DNA of 64,000 nt from Siphonodentalium dalli (taxonomy: Eukaryota; Mollusca; Scaphopoda; Gadilida; Siphonodentaliidae): NCBI GenBank assembly GCA_032622095.1, contig CP136064.1, positions 276,173,614 to 276,237,613 of the forward strand. The letters run 5' to 3'. The position numbers and the translations under genes are program-made. The notes below the pieces were generated by a model. It made no database searches. It saw only the letters and a program-made list of their open reading frames with translations, and was not told the origin of the DNA. Of this stretch, positions 26,447 through 37,275 are shown one piece after another; within the stretch, counting starts at the first letter, position 1, and each line of letters begins with the position of its first letter.

Positions 26447-26535
26447 AGAATGAGGTCCCCATAGAGTGAATTTAGTGACGCTATCCCACATAGTGGGCTA
26501 GTATCACTAAATTCACCCACTGGGGACCTCATTCT
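26447..26535. mobile_element. ~90 bp hairpin element (family C), copy 1
   Basis: Nearly perfect palindrome: 'agaatgaggtcccc' with 'gaatttagtga' on the left, their complements on the right, loop around 'ccacatagtggg'. Two further copies lie at 26,733-26,827 and from 63,945 to the window end. It is too small to encode anything. Confidence 0.85.
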
Positions 26536-26732
26536 GCCGAGGCCTCATCTTAGCAGTATCTATAGTCTCAAATTAACATTGTTTTAGTTACTTTTCCCCT
26601 TCTGTTCAGTTTCTGTATCCCCTAATTTGCAGAAGATAAAATGCATAATAAAATTACTAATGGGTTAACATCACGAACTTCAACTGGTGAACTTCAATCT
26701 GATCCTACTTCTCCCATAACAGTTGATGCCCA

Positions 26733-26827
26733 AGCAGAATGAGGTTCCCAGAGGGTGAATTTGGTTATGCTAGCCCGCAATGCAGGATAGCATCACTAAA
26801 TGCAACCTCTGGGGACCTCATTCTGCT
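26733..26827. mobile_element. ~95 bp hairpin element (family C), copy 2
   Basis: Same palindrome as at 26,447: 'agcagaatgagg' faces 'cctcattctgct', with 'gctagcccgcaatgcagg' near the loop. Differences from copy 1 include compensated and uncompensated changes. Confidence 0.85.
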
Positions 26828-27045
26828 AATGACAGACCCATTAAACTTAAGCTTGTTCATGATGCATAGATAATTCAAGAGGTTTTGATGTAAAATCACC
26901 AGGGGCCTATACTATAGAATACAATTTTTGTAATATCAGCGTTAATTTGCGATTTACTAATTTTGTAATACATATTTTGTGTTATATAGTATTCGACTGT
27001 ATTTCTATCAGTGTATTTCTTTCATTGTAGATTGAAACTCAACAT

Positions 27046-27309
27046 ATGCCCAAAACTCTTTATATGCAAAATACATTGACATGTAATGACTTATATGATC
27101 TTTTTGGCGAACCATCTATATACCGGGATTCACTTGACCGGAAAATCTTTGCATTTTGTGGAGAAAAAGGGGGCCTGAAAGTTTCATCTGTTCATGTTTT
27201 CGTAGTACTCGAACGCTACAGCTTTGTAATATGTAAAAATTCGCAATACGGAATGATAAAGTACTGGCTAAGCGGGTTCTATAGTACAGCAATAATACCC
27301 TTTTTGTGA
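27046..27309 (+). CDS. unrecognised 87-codon ORF inside element D (weak)
   Basis: An ATG-to-stop frame of 87 codons in the left half of the 2.2 kb element. It is preceded by a polypyrimidine stretch and AG at about 27,027, which could be a splice acceptor. The product has scattered aromatic residues and no motif I can name. With this AT content, such lengths are expected by chance. I list it only because it is the clearest frame in the element; it may well be non-coding. Confidence 0.12.
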   Translation: MPKTLYMQNTLTCNDLYDLFGEPSIYRDSLDRKIFAFCGEKGGLKVSSVHVFVVLERYSFVICKNSQYGMIKYWLSGFYSTAIIPFL

Positions 27310-28196
27310 AAATTCATTATTAGATTACAAATGCACAGGCTACATTATAGATTTTTCACGACGAATATTGGGCTCAAAATGTATATATATATAAACGATC
27401 TTTGTGCGAAGGTACACGGATACGCGGTGAATCGGGGGTGGTGGCATTTCGTGCTGAAACAGTTACTGATAATTTCAGGCTAAGTTGCGTTAAGAATCAG
27501 TGGACCCCAAATATTTACCATGACATTATGTAACATATTTGAACCGCATGGCATTTGTGTGCTCAAGAAGTTTGCGTTCACCTTGTGGTATAAACAATTT
27601 AATTTGGCTAATAGTGCCGCACAGAATGTTCCATGAGTGAATTTTTAGAAAAAATCGGGATCCCCCGATCCTTAACTTACCAATATAGTAGTGCGTGTTG
27701 GTTATAACCAAATGTCATATGTTTACCTAAATTCAGCCGCTTAGTTGGGTATAAATGGAAGGTACTGAGAATTAGGTACAGTTTAAGTAGATGGTGCTAT
27801 ATATATGTTTTAAAATCGAGGTTGGGTGTCGTTGGAGACCCTGGACGAGGGAGTGTTGGTCCACATTGGAATATCCAAATGAACACCCATCCTTTACACA
27901 GGTCGAAAATACCAAGTCGGAGAACAGCCATCGCACCCCCATCATGGGTTGAATTTTTCCAGCTGCATGTTACCTCAAACTTTTCAACTATTAAGGTCTA
28001 GATGTTCCCACTAATATTTCAGCCAGACAAAGCTAGCTAGACAAATTAGGTTCCATCCTTGGTAATATTGCTATATAAAGTTGATGTGGCCATTTGAACG
28101 GCAACCGATGTGTGTGTTTGCCGACCTTTTTCGACAAACCGTTAATAAGCATGTAACATAAAACATCTGAAAATGGTAAGTATTCCACACGATACA

Positions 28197-28219
28197 GGGG
28201 GGGGGGGGGGGGGGGGGGG
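28197..28219. repeat. poly-G tract (23 G)
   Basis: Uninterrupted run of 23 G. Together with the complementary C-rich tract at 28,742-28,768, it forms part of an internal inverted repeat of element D. Confidence 0.95.
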
Positions 28220-29189
28220 TCGGAAAAAATTTCAGGCACGTATGGCATTTTTTCCCTTTCGATCATTTTTTGTACCCACCCACCCCCACCGCAAATTTTT
28301 TTTCCGTTTTCGGCCGTTTTTTCCGACCATTTTTTGACACCCACCCCCCCTTTTAACACTAAAACAGAGATTTGCGGGAGAAAATTCACTGTAAACAGCT
28401 GTATATGAATTGCTGTGCATACTATTTATCATGGATGTTAACATGGACATGTAAATATGAATGAGTCATTTTGAGGTCATTCGGCCAAAAAAACATGGCT
28501 GCCAGCGGCCATCTTGGATTTCAAAATTTGCAACAAAATACAACACGATAACTGCCTGCAGTCAGTTTACAGTTAGAATAACATTATTTCTCTCATTCAA
28601 AGTGGTTTTGAAGCCCAACTCATTGCCAAAACACTAAAAACACAAGGAGGGAAATTGTTTTTTAGTTGCGGAAAAAATTGCTTGTTGGTGGCTTTGACCA
28701 CCCACCCACCCCGGCATATGTGCCGGATTTTTTTTTCACCCCGCCCCCCCCCCCACCCCCCCCCCCCTGCACGATACTGAAAAATTACTTTTCATCGTGC
28801 GCAATTGTGGTCAAAATAACCCAAGTATCGGAAACTAGTCACACATAATGTACCTTTATTCATCAACTAAAGCACTCACCAACTGACACAAATAGGCATT
28901 GCCATATCATTCGCATATATCATTAGAGTAATTTCCCTTGACAAAATCACAAATGTTCAGATGTGCGCTCAACGAACTGTGGTCGATAGTACTCGAGTTG
29001 CCGTCTTTTTGTGATTTACAAGAAATCGCGTTCGCCGTTAGATTACAGTGGTCCATAGTACTCGACACCTTCTGTACGGCTCAAATAAGCCTGCTATTAC
29101 AAAAAATGTATTCTATAGTATAGGCCCCAGGTCGATTGAGGTGTCAGAAGGGATGATGTAACTAACGAGATTTGATATATAAAAAAAAC

Positions 29190-29470
29190 GCCATGTAAAA
29201 TCACTAGTTGATTTTGGACAACGTTGACGTGTGTCAGAAGGAATTCAGTCATACCTGGAGTCTGACCATGCACAAGAGGCCCAACATTGACGATCTCCCA
29301 TATATACGAATGTCGCGTGTGCCATATATATAAGACATTTAGTGATTCAGAAAATCAGGAACACACGAGAATACACACCGGCGATCGACCATGACACTAT
29401 TGTCACACGTGTCGGAAGGCATTTAATCAGCCCGGAAACCTTGCATCATATGAGAATACACACAATGTGA
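29190..29470 (+). pseudogene. decayed C2H2 zinc-finger fragment, forward arm
   Basis: Forward translation gives a partial finger D-V-C-Q-K-E-F-S...L-T-M-H (about 29,226-29,280). It also gives a clearer finger with linker H-T-R-I-H-T-G-D-R-P, then C-H-T-C-R-K-A-F-N-Q...L-A-S-Y (29,362-29,463). The linker and Cys-x2-Cys-x3-Phe spacing are diagnostic of Kruppel-type fingers, which bind DNA in nuclear proteins. Decay is evident: a TGA at 29,392, stops between the fingers and loss of a zinc-binding His. No start or full gene is present. An inverted relative lies 60 bp downstream, so this is probably a fragment carried within a repeat. Confidence 0.7.
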
Positions 29471-29529
29471 TACATTCTATTGAATGAAAGAATATAAACA
29501 TGTATCATTCATTTGGAACCAAGAACCAC

Positions 29530-29840
29530 TACGATTACGGATTTTGTGGGCGATTGCCTGTGTGGATTCTTATATAATCTGCAAGGTTTCTGGACTGATT
29601 AATCGCCTTCCGACACACGTGACACCAGTATGATCGATCTCCGGTGTATATTCTCTTGTGTTCCCGGTTTTCTGAATCACTAGATGTCTTATAAAATTAT
29701 CTCACACGGGACATTCGTATGGGACATCGTCGGTGTTGGTCCTCTTGGCCATGGTCAGACTCCTTGATATGACTGAATTCCTTCCGACACACATTCAAAG
29801 CTGTCCAAAATTGACTAGTGAATTTACATTAAAAGCTGGA
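29530..29840 (-). pseudogene. decayed C2H2 zinc-finger fragment, inverted arm
   Basis: The minus strand reads V-C-R-K-E-F-S-H near 29,790. It then reads K-R-I-Y-T-G-D-R-S-Y-W-C-H-V-C-R-K-A and N-Q-S-R-N-L-A-D-Y, ending I-R-I-H-T-G-N-R-P (29,541-29,661). Cys-x2-Cys and the T-G-D/N-R linkers are intact, but Tyr replaces the first zinc-binding His and Ile replaces the conserved Phe. Frameshifts and stops separate the fingers. At the DNA level this arm is the diverged reverse complement of 29,190-29,470. It is a gene relic, not a functional protein. Confidence 0.7.
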
Positions 29841-30060
29841 TTTTTTTTTTACATAAAAACTCGTTAGTTGCATTATAATTTCTTCTGACACACGTCAAAA
29901 GCGGGCGTTTTTTTTTTTTACTTAAAAACTTGCTGCCTGTGTTTTTTTTACACCAAAAAGCTGGCGATTTTACTTCAAAAGTGGTGACCTTATTTCACGT
30001 AAAAACTGGCGATTTTACGCCAAAAAGCTTGCGATTGTACATCAAAACTCGTTAGTTGTA
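29841..30060 (-). repeat. degenerate 'ctggcgattttac' repeat cluster
   Basis: Variants of 'aaaagctggcgattttac' recur around 29,850, 29,890, 29,950, 30,000 and 30,025, with 'gtggtgaccttattt' between. This is the reverse complement of the tandem repeat at 26,236-26,360. The two may bracket the zinc-finger palindrome and element D. Confidence 0.65.
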
Positions 30061-30332
30061 GCAAAGTCAGTTACATAAACACCTGTCGTAACAACACGCA
30101 TAATATAACGCGTGGCTAAAATGTACATGAAAACTATTCGATAATTTCCAAGATTTAAAAGAGAATTTCGACGGTGCATTATAATTCATACGGTGCTGAG
30201 TCAGCAGTGTGCTGACTCACAAGTACATGGACAAATCAACAAGACTCGTGCTAGCACTTCCAAAGAAATGAAACACGGAAATTTAAAGTAACATGCGTCA
30301 CCGCAGTCGAAATATTCCAAGTGGTCATGCAG

Positions 30333-30751
30333 GGTAGGTTCACACACTCGCGATTTTGTACGGAATGTGTTGCAGGCATTTCGTCATAGAAAACTATATG
30401 GTGATAGAATGTGAACAGAAACGTGCATATAAATGCATCTGTGCCACATGCACATGTGGCTACGTTGAGAAGTAAAATGGTTGTCGTTCCACCTGTAGCA
30501 ATGCTACCGAAGTTTACCTATAAATAGCATGCAATTATCTCGCAAGAATCCACCATACAGATATTTGAAGGCATTAGTGTCATGTCAATAGCACCATTTA
30601 CATGTGTAACTACAGAAATTTTACTTCTCGTGTCGTTCGTTTGCGTAACTATTCATTGTGTATGCACGTTTCCGTTTATATGTTGGCACCACGTGGTTTG
30701 CTACGACGACATACATGGAAAACATACCGTACAAACTTGCGGGGTGAACTA
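30333..30751 (+). mobile_element. ~420 bp MITE (family A), copy 2
   Basis: Same family and orientation as 25,778-26,188. Shared landmarks are 'gttccacctgtagcaatgct', 'atgcaattatctcgcaagaa', 'ttttacttctcgtgtcgttc', and the terminal 'ggttcacacac' / 'ttgcggggtgaact'. More diverged at its ends than copy 1. Confidence 0.8.
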
Positions 30752-31032
30752 TTAGTGCGAAATATATAAGACTACCTACAGCCTGTGTTTGAATACCGAA
30801 TTATCTCACGAGTGTCTGAAAAAATATATGGAATGTTCACGAACGGCTGGAAGCAGCGAGTGAAAATGCCATATTAATTTCCAGACACTAATGGAAGTTC
30901 TCCGGAATTCAAAGAATAGCTGTAGGCGTTTTATTATATGCGCATTATTAGTGCTCCGTTACTAAATTATGCGACATTTTCACTTTTAATAGTACAACAA
31001 ATTAACCATTTACCCAACAGAACGGCCCTGTA

Positions 31033-31099
31033 CCAATGCATTCTCTTATATATGCGAGTCGACCATAGGTCGCCTCGCATATATAACAGAATGCATTGG
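31033..31099. repeat. 67 bp near-perfect hairpin, first of a pair
   Basis: 'ccaatgcattctcttatata' + 'tgcgag' pairs with its complement ending 'aatgcattgg', with a loop around 'ccata'. Only one or two mismatches in the stem. Confidence 0.9.
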
Positions 31100-31241
31100 C
31101 TTAACACATTAAAAATGAAAAAATTGTCAAAGAATGTAGAAAAATATTATAAAAATTGTTAAAAAATGTAAGAAAAAATTCTAAAATTGTTAAAGAATGT
31201 AAGTAAAATGGTAAAAAGTGTTAAAAAAGATTTTTTTTAGG

Positions 31242-31308
31242 CCAATGCATTCTCTTATATATGCGAGGCGACCAAAAGTCGACTCGCATATATAAGAGAA
31301 TGCATTGG
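31242..31308. repeat. 67 bp near-perfect hairpin, second of a pair
   Basis: Same arms as the hairpin at 31,033, again 67 bp long. The loop-side bases match the first hairpin best when reversed, so the two copies may be inverted. The A/T-rich ~140 bp between them is a degenerate tandem. Confidence 0.9.
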
Positions 31309-31678
31309 CACATGGGCATAACTGTAACCATCACAATGTGGTCAATGAACCGGTTCCAATGATATCCATATTTGTATGGTGTTATTGAGACAGACCGAAG
31401 ATATTTTAGGCTGTTGAATCTTTATTTGGGCGTTTGTGGCCGCTTTGTTGGGTAAAGGGTTAAACAGTACTCTGAATGCAACATTCATCTGGTTGACCGC
31501 AATGTGCGACACCTATCAGCTGGTAGGTAGTAAACCGCTTTGAATGACAAAACATGACGTCATTCGGCAAGCTACAGTCAACTAACGAAATATATATATT
31601 GGAATAACGAAAGGTACAGTGAAATATTCAAATCGTATTTCACTGTAGCTTATAAGAGATACTTGTTTTCGATTAAAG

Positions 31679-32029
31679 TTAAAGGGGTACTGTACACTAA
31701 ATCCGACCATTTATGGGACCGTCTCATTTTATACTCAACAGAATATATACAACAAATGAATGAATTTGAGCCATGGATTACTGCAAAATACACTTGTATG
31801 CTCTATGCACGATGCAAATAACATGGTAATTATAATGAAAATGAACTTGTGACTCCAGCCATAAATTCATTTTTAATTATAATTACCATGTTGTTTGCAT
31901 CGTTCATAGAGCACATGAGCATATTTTGCACTCATCCATTGCTCAAATTCATTCATTGCATATATTATGTTGAGTATAAAAGGATATGGTCCCAGAAATG
32001 GCCGATTTTAGGGTACGGTGCCCCTTTAA
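31679..32029. mobile_element. palindromic TTAA MITE (family E), copy 1
   Basis: A 351 bp palindrome bounded by TTAA: left 'ttaaaggggtactgtac', right 'gtacggtgcccctttaa'. The arms pair almost to the centre, including 'taattaccatgttgtttgca' against 'gcaaataacatggtaatta'. The terminus fits the TTAAAGGRR motif described for Xenopus T2/Kolobok-type MITEs. A second copy is at 39,645. A 64-codon ORF inside is a by-product. Confidence 0.8.
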
Positions 32030-32664
32030 GAGTTATAATCTAAAAGTTATAAGACAAAGTTACTATAAGGTGCTATGTCATATGTTATATAATGTGTCTT
32101 CACACATTTCAGTTTTACTGCAGAAAGCGCGTGCCTCAATATGCACATGACTATTAAAGACATATTATGGACTTATTCAGATGCGTGAAACTTGATAACT
32201 TAGTATTCAGGCGCTAAGCCAACTGGTGGAATGTAGCATTCTACTAACATCACCGAAAATATCAAGCAAATCGACCGTAACACTCCATAGAAAACATCGT
32301 CCGAACTACGCTCAATTGTAAATATTTACCTCTCGATTCGGGACGAAACTACCGGCGATAAACTAACGAAAACCGTTTCACCATCGAGAGTCGCTACATG
32401 TAAATGTCAATTCGGATATAATATTTGTAAAATATAACTACTTTTAGCTAGATTATTATCCATTTCTATTTGATCACCCTACCGGGGTGTTTCACATCAC
32501 TTTAAGATACTTTATAAAGGGAATTTCGATGTTGCATCAGTATTACTTCGGATACAAGTCAATAGCAGTACTGCCAACTCAGGTCCAGAAGTATCAAGTG
32601 AAATCATTTCGAAAGAAGTAATAACATCCGAAATATATCATTAGAACAACTGACACAGAAATGT
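32030..32664. other. unassigned sequence
   Basis: About 630 AT-rich bases. No gene, RNA or repeat recognised. Confidence 0.5.
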
Positions 32665-32886
32665 GCTGTGTGATCGCATGGAGTAGCCAATCAAAACCAT
32701 GCTTGGTGATCAATTAATAATTAGAGGTCACGGTGACTGCTGTGTGATCGCATGGAGTAGCCAATCAAAACCATGCTTGGTGATCAATTAATAATTAGAG
32801 GTCACGGTGACTGCTGTGTGATCGCATGGAGTAGCCAATCAAAACCATGATTGGTGATCAATTAATAATTAGAGGTCACGGTGACA
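32665..32886. repeat. 74 bp tandem triplication
   Basis: Three copies, nearly identical, start at 32,665, 32,739 and 32,813 ('gctgtgtgatcgcatggagt'). Each ends with 'agaggtcacggtga'. Near-identity implies a recent expansion. Confidence 0.95.
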
Positions 32887-32984
32887 TCGCGTAGGTTTTC
32901 AACTTCGTGCGTTGGTTTATTTGGAAATAATCTGACGCGCTTTTTAAAATTAGTCCCGAAACTTTGTGGTTATAACTCTTAACC

Positions 32985-33928
32985 TTAAGGGGGAGACTCA
33001 CGTTTTGCGTAAATCCAGCCAAAAATGGCAAGATATTTTCAACGAAGAATTTCTATGGATCTATCTGGCAAAAGATCTTCTTGAATTTCAAATATCTTCA
33101 TCGTATGTAGAATCTGAGCAATTATTAAGAGACAACAACAATAATGGAATTCAATATAATTGAGGTTGAAATTGTTTTTTTGCCCCTTTCGGTACCAAGA
33201 ATTTCTGGAATAATTAATAATTTCACACAAAACTCCAATAACCGTATAGTTTATTGTCTTGGCTCTACGAGACGAGGCTTCATTTGTATCATAAAGTTGA
33301 GCTAGATTTTGCATAAAATAGCATCATACCCCATATATTATAATGAAGAATAAAGCGGTCACAAATATTCCAGCCCAATGAAAACAAAATTGTTGATATG
33401 GGAGTGTGGTCCACTCAAGCAGGGAGCAATCAACATGAATTAAGTGACATTGTTAAGAGATATGGTGGTCAGCTTTAACTGGCTGTGAACTCATGACCAC
33501 CAACTCATCTCAGCCCAATTGTTTATTGATCAACAGGCATGGCATGAAAATCGTCAAATTTCGAAAATAAGTTATGGGTAGTTGCCTTTTTAATGAACAT
33601 AAACATTAAATTTCAGAAACAAAGAATAATCAAGTCTCCTCTCATGATCTTGAGATATGTCATGGATACATAAACTGAACTTTCGAAAAACAAAACATTT
33701 TACAGATGTTCTTGGTACCTGAATACAGTGAGTTTTTAGATATTGTTCATGTCATAAAAGTAAACTAAATGAGGTTATAATCTCCAATTGGTCGATGTTT
33801 CTTAAATATTATGTCACAATAATCGCGTGTACCAAATGTCACAAAGGTATTCATAAGAGGTTTTGAGAAAATCAATTTTGAACTACATGTACCAGGAAAT
33901 TTTCGCAAAACGTGCGTCTGACCCTTAA
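32985..33928. mobile_element. 944 bp TTAA-flanked inverted-repeat element (family F)
   Basis: Left end 'ttaagggggagactcacgtt' with 'ttgcg' matches the complement of the right end ('cgcaaaacgtgcgtctgacc' + 'cttaa') over ~25 bp with few mismatches. TTAA lies at both extremes. Internal ORFs (up to 91 codons) are not recognised. TTAA plus purine-starting termini suggests a Kolobok-type non-autonomous element. Confidence 0.65.
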
Positions 33929-34312
33929 TCGAATTAAGAGGATTTCTTATATTTTAATTAATCGAATAAAAAAATCAAGACATGTGCAGTTGAAACGGTT
34001 ATGCCGTCATTCAATCCTGTAATTATGGACTGATCACGTGGAATAATCAATTGTCGTTTTGAAGTGATTACGCAATGTCGATTGAGCTTTACATTTTGCT
34101 GATTCCGTCGTAATACCGAGTAGCTTGTTTCAATGTAACTTATTTGAACATTTAAGCACGAGTCTTGGTCGATTTTCATATGTGCACGAAGGGTTACGTG
34201 TTACGGTTATTGGGTGGCAGTACTATACCCGAAGGAATTTTGATGCAACTTCGAAATTCCGTTTTAATTCTATGGGGAATCGATTAGTTCTCATGTACAT
34301 GTACATGCCCTA
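33929..34312. other. unassigned sequence upstream of LINE fragment
   Basis: About 380 bases with no clear frame. It may include decayed 5' parts of the LINE that follows, but I cannot align it. Confidence 0.4.
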
Positions 34313-34753
34313 GTCCCATTCGCAAATAATCATAGTTCACTGTCAATTTCACCTCTTTGGCTAGCATGTAGAAGCTATCCTCAACATAAGCTTGAATTTC
34401 TAGAAATAGCCAAAATCCTGGCCCGGGCCTTGTCCCCAGTACACGGAAAGTGTCAGATATGTCATAAACTCTTTGAAAACGAAATCGAACATGCAATCCT
34501 CTTATGTTCCGCCTTTGCCGAGACAAGAATCGAAATATGGTTCAATGTCATAGAGGACTTCGGTATACCTTGTTTCTTATATATTGACAACTTGAGCCCC
34601 GTAGATCAGTTGATGATATTTCTTGCTTGCATTCCGCCACCCATGCGGGACCTCGTAAATGATATTAATCAATTTACCATGTTTCTTGTTCGAAATTCAT
34701 TTAAACTGTGGAAAATGTATACGGATCTGATCCGGTTAGAATCTATCGACTAA
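34313..34753 (+). pseudogene. LINE (non-LTR retrotransposon) C-terminal fragment
   Basis: An open frame of about 147 codons follows an in-frame TAG at 34,310. The product reads ...L-E-I-A-K-I-L-A-R-A-L-S-P-V-H-G-K-C-Q-I-C, then 11 residues to H and on to L-L-C-S-A-F. This Cys-x2-Cys ... His-x4-Cys arrangement after an 'AR-L' segment matches the cysteine-rich end that follows reverse transcriptase in many animal LINEs. In an intact element this ORF encodes the enzyme that copies the RNA at the target site. Endonuclease and polymerase domains are missing, as in 5'-truncated copies. The ORF stops at TAA 34,751, followed by a 3' UTR and an A/T tail. The exact clade (CR1, L2, Nimb or other) is uncertain. 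Confidence 0.65.
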
Positions 34754-35132
34754 ATGGATCACTTGTAAACCGCTCACGAACCGCTCTGCTCGAAGACAGA
34801 AACAATATATACATAATTAATTTGTATTTAGTAGCATCTAACTAAACATGATATACACATGTACTTTATAACGAAAATAAAGCTATATCGCAGACAACAC
34901 AGTCTCGCTCCATTCGACAGATACTCGTGTAATTATCCAGTTGAAGTGTTTCGTGAAATCAGAAATACACGAGGCCTACAGATGTAATGCTTATACCTCA
35001 TTGAATTTGTATTGCGCATATTTTGTGTATAAAACCATGTGATATATTGATGTTTATTTTTTGTCAACTATGTTGAAACACTAATCTTGTGTATGATGCA
35101 TAATGTTTAAACTCTCCGTTTGCGGAGGAAAT

Positions 35133-35163
<31 letters not shown>
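34754..35163 (+). mobile_element. 3' UTR and tail of the LINE fragment
   Basis: Non-coding sequence after the LINE stop codon, closing with 'ctccgtttgcggaggaaata' + 'aagg' (a small stem with AATAAA-like signal) and a (TA)n run at 35,138-35,163. A short stem-loop followed by a microsatellite is a common LINE 3' end. Confidence 0.55.
35138..35163. repeat. (TA)n microsatellite
   Basis: About 13 uninterrupted TA units immediately after 'aaataaagg'. Confidence 0.95.
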
Positions 35164-36914
35164 ATGTTAATCGAAGCCGATTTATTTCTTCAGTAAACAG
35201 TAGTTAAGTTACAGCTAGTAACTTGTAAATTACTTACCAAGGGCGATGAGATTGAAGAGTATTAGGAATATCATTCCCAGGGTCTGAATGATCTTCGTTT
35301 ATCTGTAAACGATAAAACATAGAAGTAATTATTTATTGACAAACTCGGGGGAACTAATATTATATAAAAATTTCACGGCTTGGAATTTGACCATGCCAAA
35401 ATAGTGGTCCCTATGCTGTATCAGATCCCATAATGTCAAACAATTCACAATCGGATCGTGTTAAATGAACAATTTAATACTTTCCTACTGAAAACAAACT
35501 AAAGATTCGTTTCGGAAATGTTGTAAAGTCTAATGTGTATCAGCGGAACATTCTAAACATATAAGGGTGCAAAATATAACTTTGCAGACATGCGATTTCA
35601 CTATTACTATTCAAGGAGGTACAGGTGAAAGTATGGAGTTAGCCCCAAGAGACAAATCACTGGTTGTGTTTGCCGGCTTGCGAAACATTTATTTGGCTAT
35701 CAAAGACCTTAAAATATTTAATTTCGGATGTACCGTTTGACGAAAATATAACATTGAATAAAAGATTAGATACCTACTGGAGCATATTGCGTGACCACAT
35801 TGTGCGACACTTGCGATCCAGTTGGACCAGTCACCAAAAAACATGTTATTCTGTTGCCTTTAGGTACCAATCTCAACTGATCTGCCATTCCCGCTTTGGA
35901 GTTGAAAGACCATACAAAAGCGGAAATGGCCGAGACATGCGATTAGTTGCTTAGATAAATGTACGTGTATTTCAAACACACCGACGTATCAGCTGAACGT
36001 GATGAACGCGAATCAAGTCGTCATACATCATAATAGTACGTTGCCACTTGCGATCTCGTATATTAATGCAGGAAATTTCTTATTTTTTAACGGAAATAGG
36101 CGTGGAAGTATGCATTAATGTTTTTTGGTACCTGTTTGTTTGGACGAGGAAATACTTTGTTTTTTTATTTAGCATAATACACTTGACGTGGCATGTGCAG
36201 ACAAAATGCCACCGGCTTTGCGTCTGGGCATTATTTTCCGAAAACATTAAGGCGCCCTATTGCTTAATGATTGCCAAAAAAACTAAAATATGAAATGAAA
36301 AATGTTGTTTATTTTCTCGCATACAGTCATGATCTCAGATGGTTGAGCGCATATCCTAGTTGGGTTCATAAGCCTAGATAATGCAGTATTTTTTGTAAAT
36401 ACGTCCTGTCAAACTGTCTATCAACCTACATGAAAACAAGGTTGTTTTTATTTATGCAGTTGCTGACCAGTGTCGTTATTATCCATTTTAGCAGATAATT
36501 GCTCACCCAGTACATTTGGTCCTATGCGCCAAACCACCAAGGAGAGGTCTACTTGTCTGTTTGCAAATAATTCAGACATTTGAACATACGAAATATCCAG
36601 ATTACATGGAAATATTATCCCTTAATTTACAGTTATTTTGCGAATGTTGGAAAGCGCATTTTAGCTACCACATGGATGTTCCCGAACAATGTCAGGGGAA
36701 CTTACTTTAAAAAAAAGAAGATGTTTATCAGGTGCTGAAAACAGGAGCCAGTCCACTTCAGCATGTCGTATAATTTAGTGGCATTTTGGACGCCATCTTA
36801 TAATTTCTATATAAAGATCCCACCGTGCTGTGTATCGTAAATTTACTTTAGAATCACAATCAGCAGAATGAAATTTGAGAAAATCCCTCACTAATATGAG
36901 CCATATTCACGATT
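35164..36914. other. unassigned sequence with short ORFs
   Basis: About 1.75 kb. ORFs of 64-96 codons (35,664-35,954; 36,048-36,293; 36,516-36,710) lack motifs I can identify and have no clear splice context. A 'gacgccatctta' motif lies at 36,789. I see no repeat boundary. Confidence 0.5.
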
Positions 36915-36990
36915 GCTTGTCGGGTCGGGTGGGGTTCGCGGTGGGGTTCGTGGTGGGGGTGGAGGGGTTCGTGGTGGGTGGAGGCGGCCA
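36915..36990. repeat. G-rich 12 bp tandem
   Basis: Units close to 'ggggttcgtggt' repeat about five times ('ggggttcgcggt', 'ggggttcgtggt', then 'gggggtggaggggttcg'). Confidence 0.8.
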
Positions 36991-37275
36991 AATTGGATCC
37001 ATAGAAATCTCCGCAGCAAAAGTTATACATGAAGCAGTTGTCTGGGAACTGAATCAGACAAATCATTAAACAGATATAACATTTATCTGGCGACTGGTCT
37101 AAGCAGATTGACAAATGAGATTTTTTTCCGGAATTACAACACTTGACCTAGTTTTAAATGGATAATATAACATTAACAATTATACACCAAGATTCTAATT
37201 ATGGTAATTCCAAGCCGACGGGCCGATAAATATGTATTGTGTTCAATATTGCAAATTTTCACACCCAGTCTTAAG
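36991..37275. mobile_element. MITE family G, end-less partial copy
   Basis: Internal parts match family G at 37,629 and 43,146: 'gcagcaaaagttata', 'gaagcagttgtctggg', 'atttatctggcg', and 'gtattgtgttcaatattgca'. Neither TTAA terminus is present, so it is a truncated relic. Confidence 0.5.

Larger units (their letters stand above)
26902..29128. mobile_element. 2.2 kb terminal-inverted-repeat element (family D)
   Basis: Left end 'ggggcctatactatagaata' faces the right end 'tattctatagtataggcccc', a ~36 bp inverted repeat with few mismatches. Internally, a G run at 28,197 and C runs at 28,744-28,767 are also inverted with respect to each other. The surrounding 'gatacaggg' and 'ccctgcacgatac' match as well. 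The insertion sits inside a 'ttttgatgtaaaatc' phrase shared with the tandem repeat at 26,236. A short ORF at 27,046-27,309 follows an acceptor-like 'ttctttcattgtag' but is not recognised. Confidence 0.65.
31002..31463. mobile_element. piggyBac-like non-autonomous element
   Basis: Both ends are TTAA followed inward by a ~25 bp inverted repeat: left 'ttaaccatttacccaacaga', right complement 'ttaaccctttacccaacaaa'. TTAA duplication with CCC-starting termini is the signature of piggyBac elements. At 462 bp there is no room for a transposase. Inside are two 67 bp hairpins and an A/T-rich ~30 bp degenerate tandem ('attgttaaagaatgtaag'). Confidence 0.65.

Noticed and set aside
25778-30751. A single 5 kb composite transposon bounded by the two family A MITEs
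   Set aside because: The two MITEs are full, independent copies in direct orientation, each with its own inverted ends. The material between has its own nested boundaries.
31681-32043. A 64-codon gene at 31,849-32,043
   Set aside because: It lies wholly in one arm of a palindromic MITE and disappears in the second copy at 39,645.
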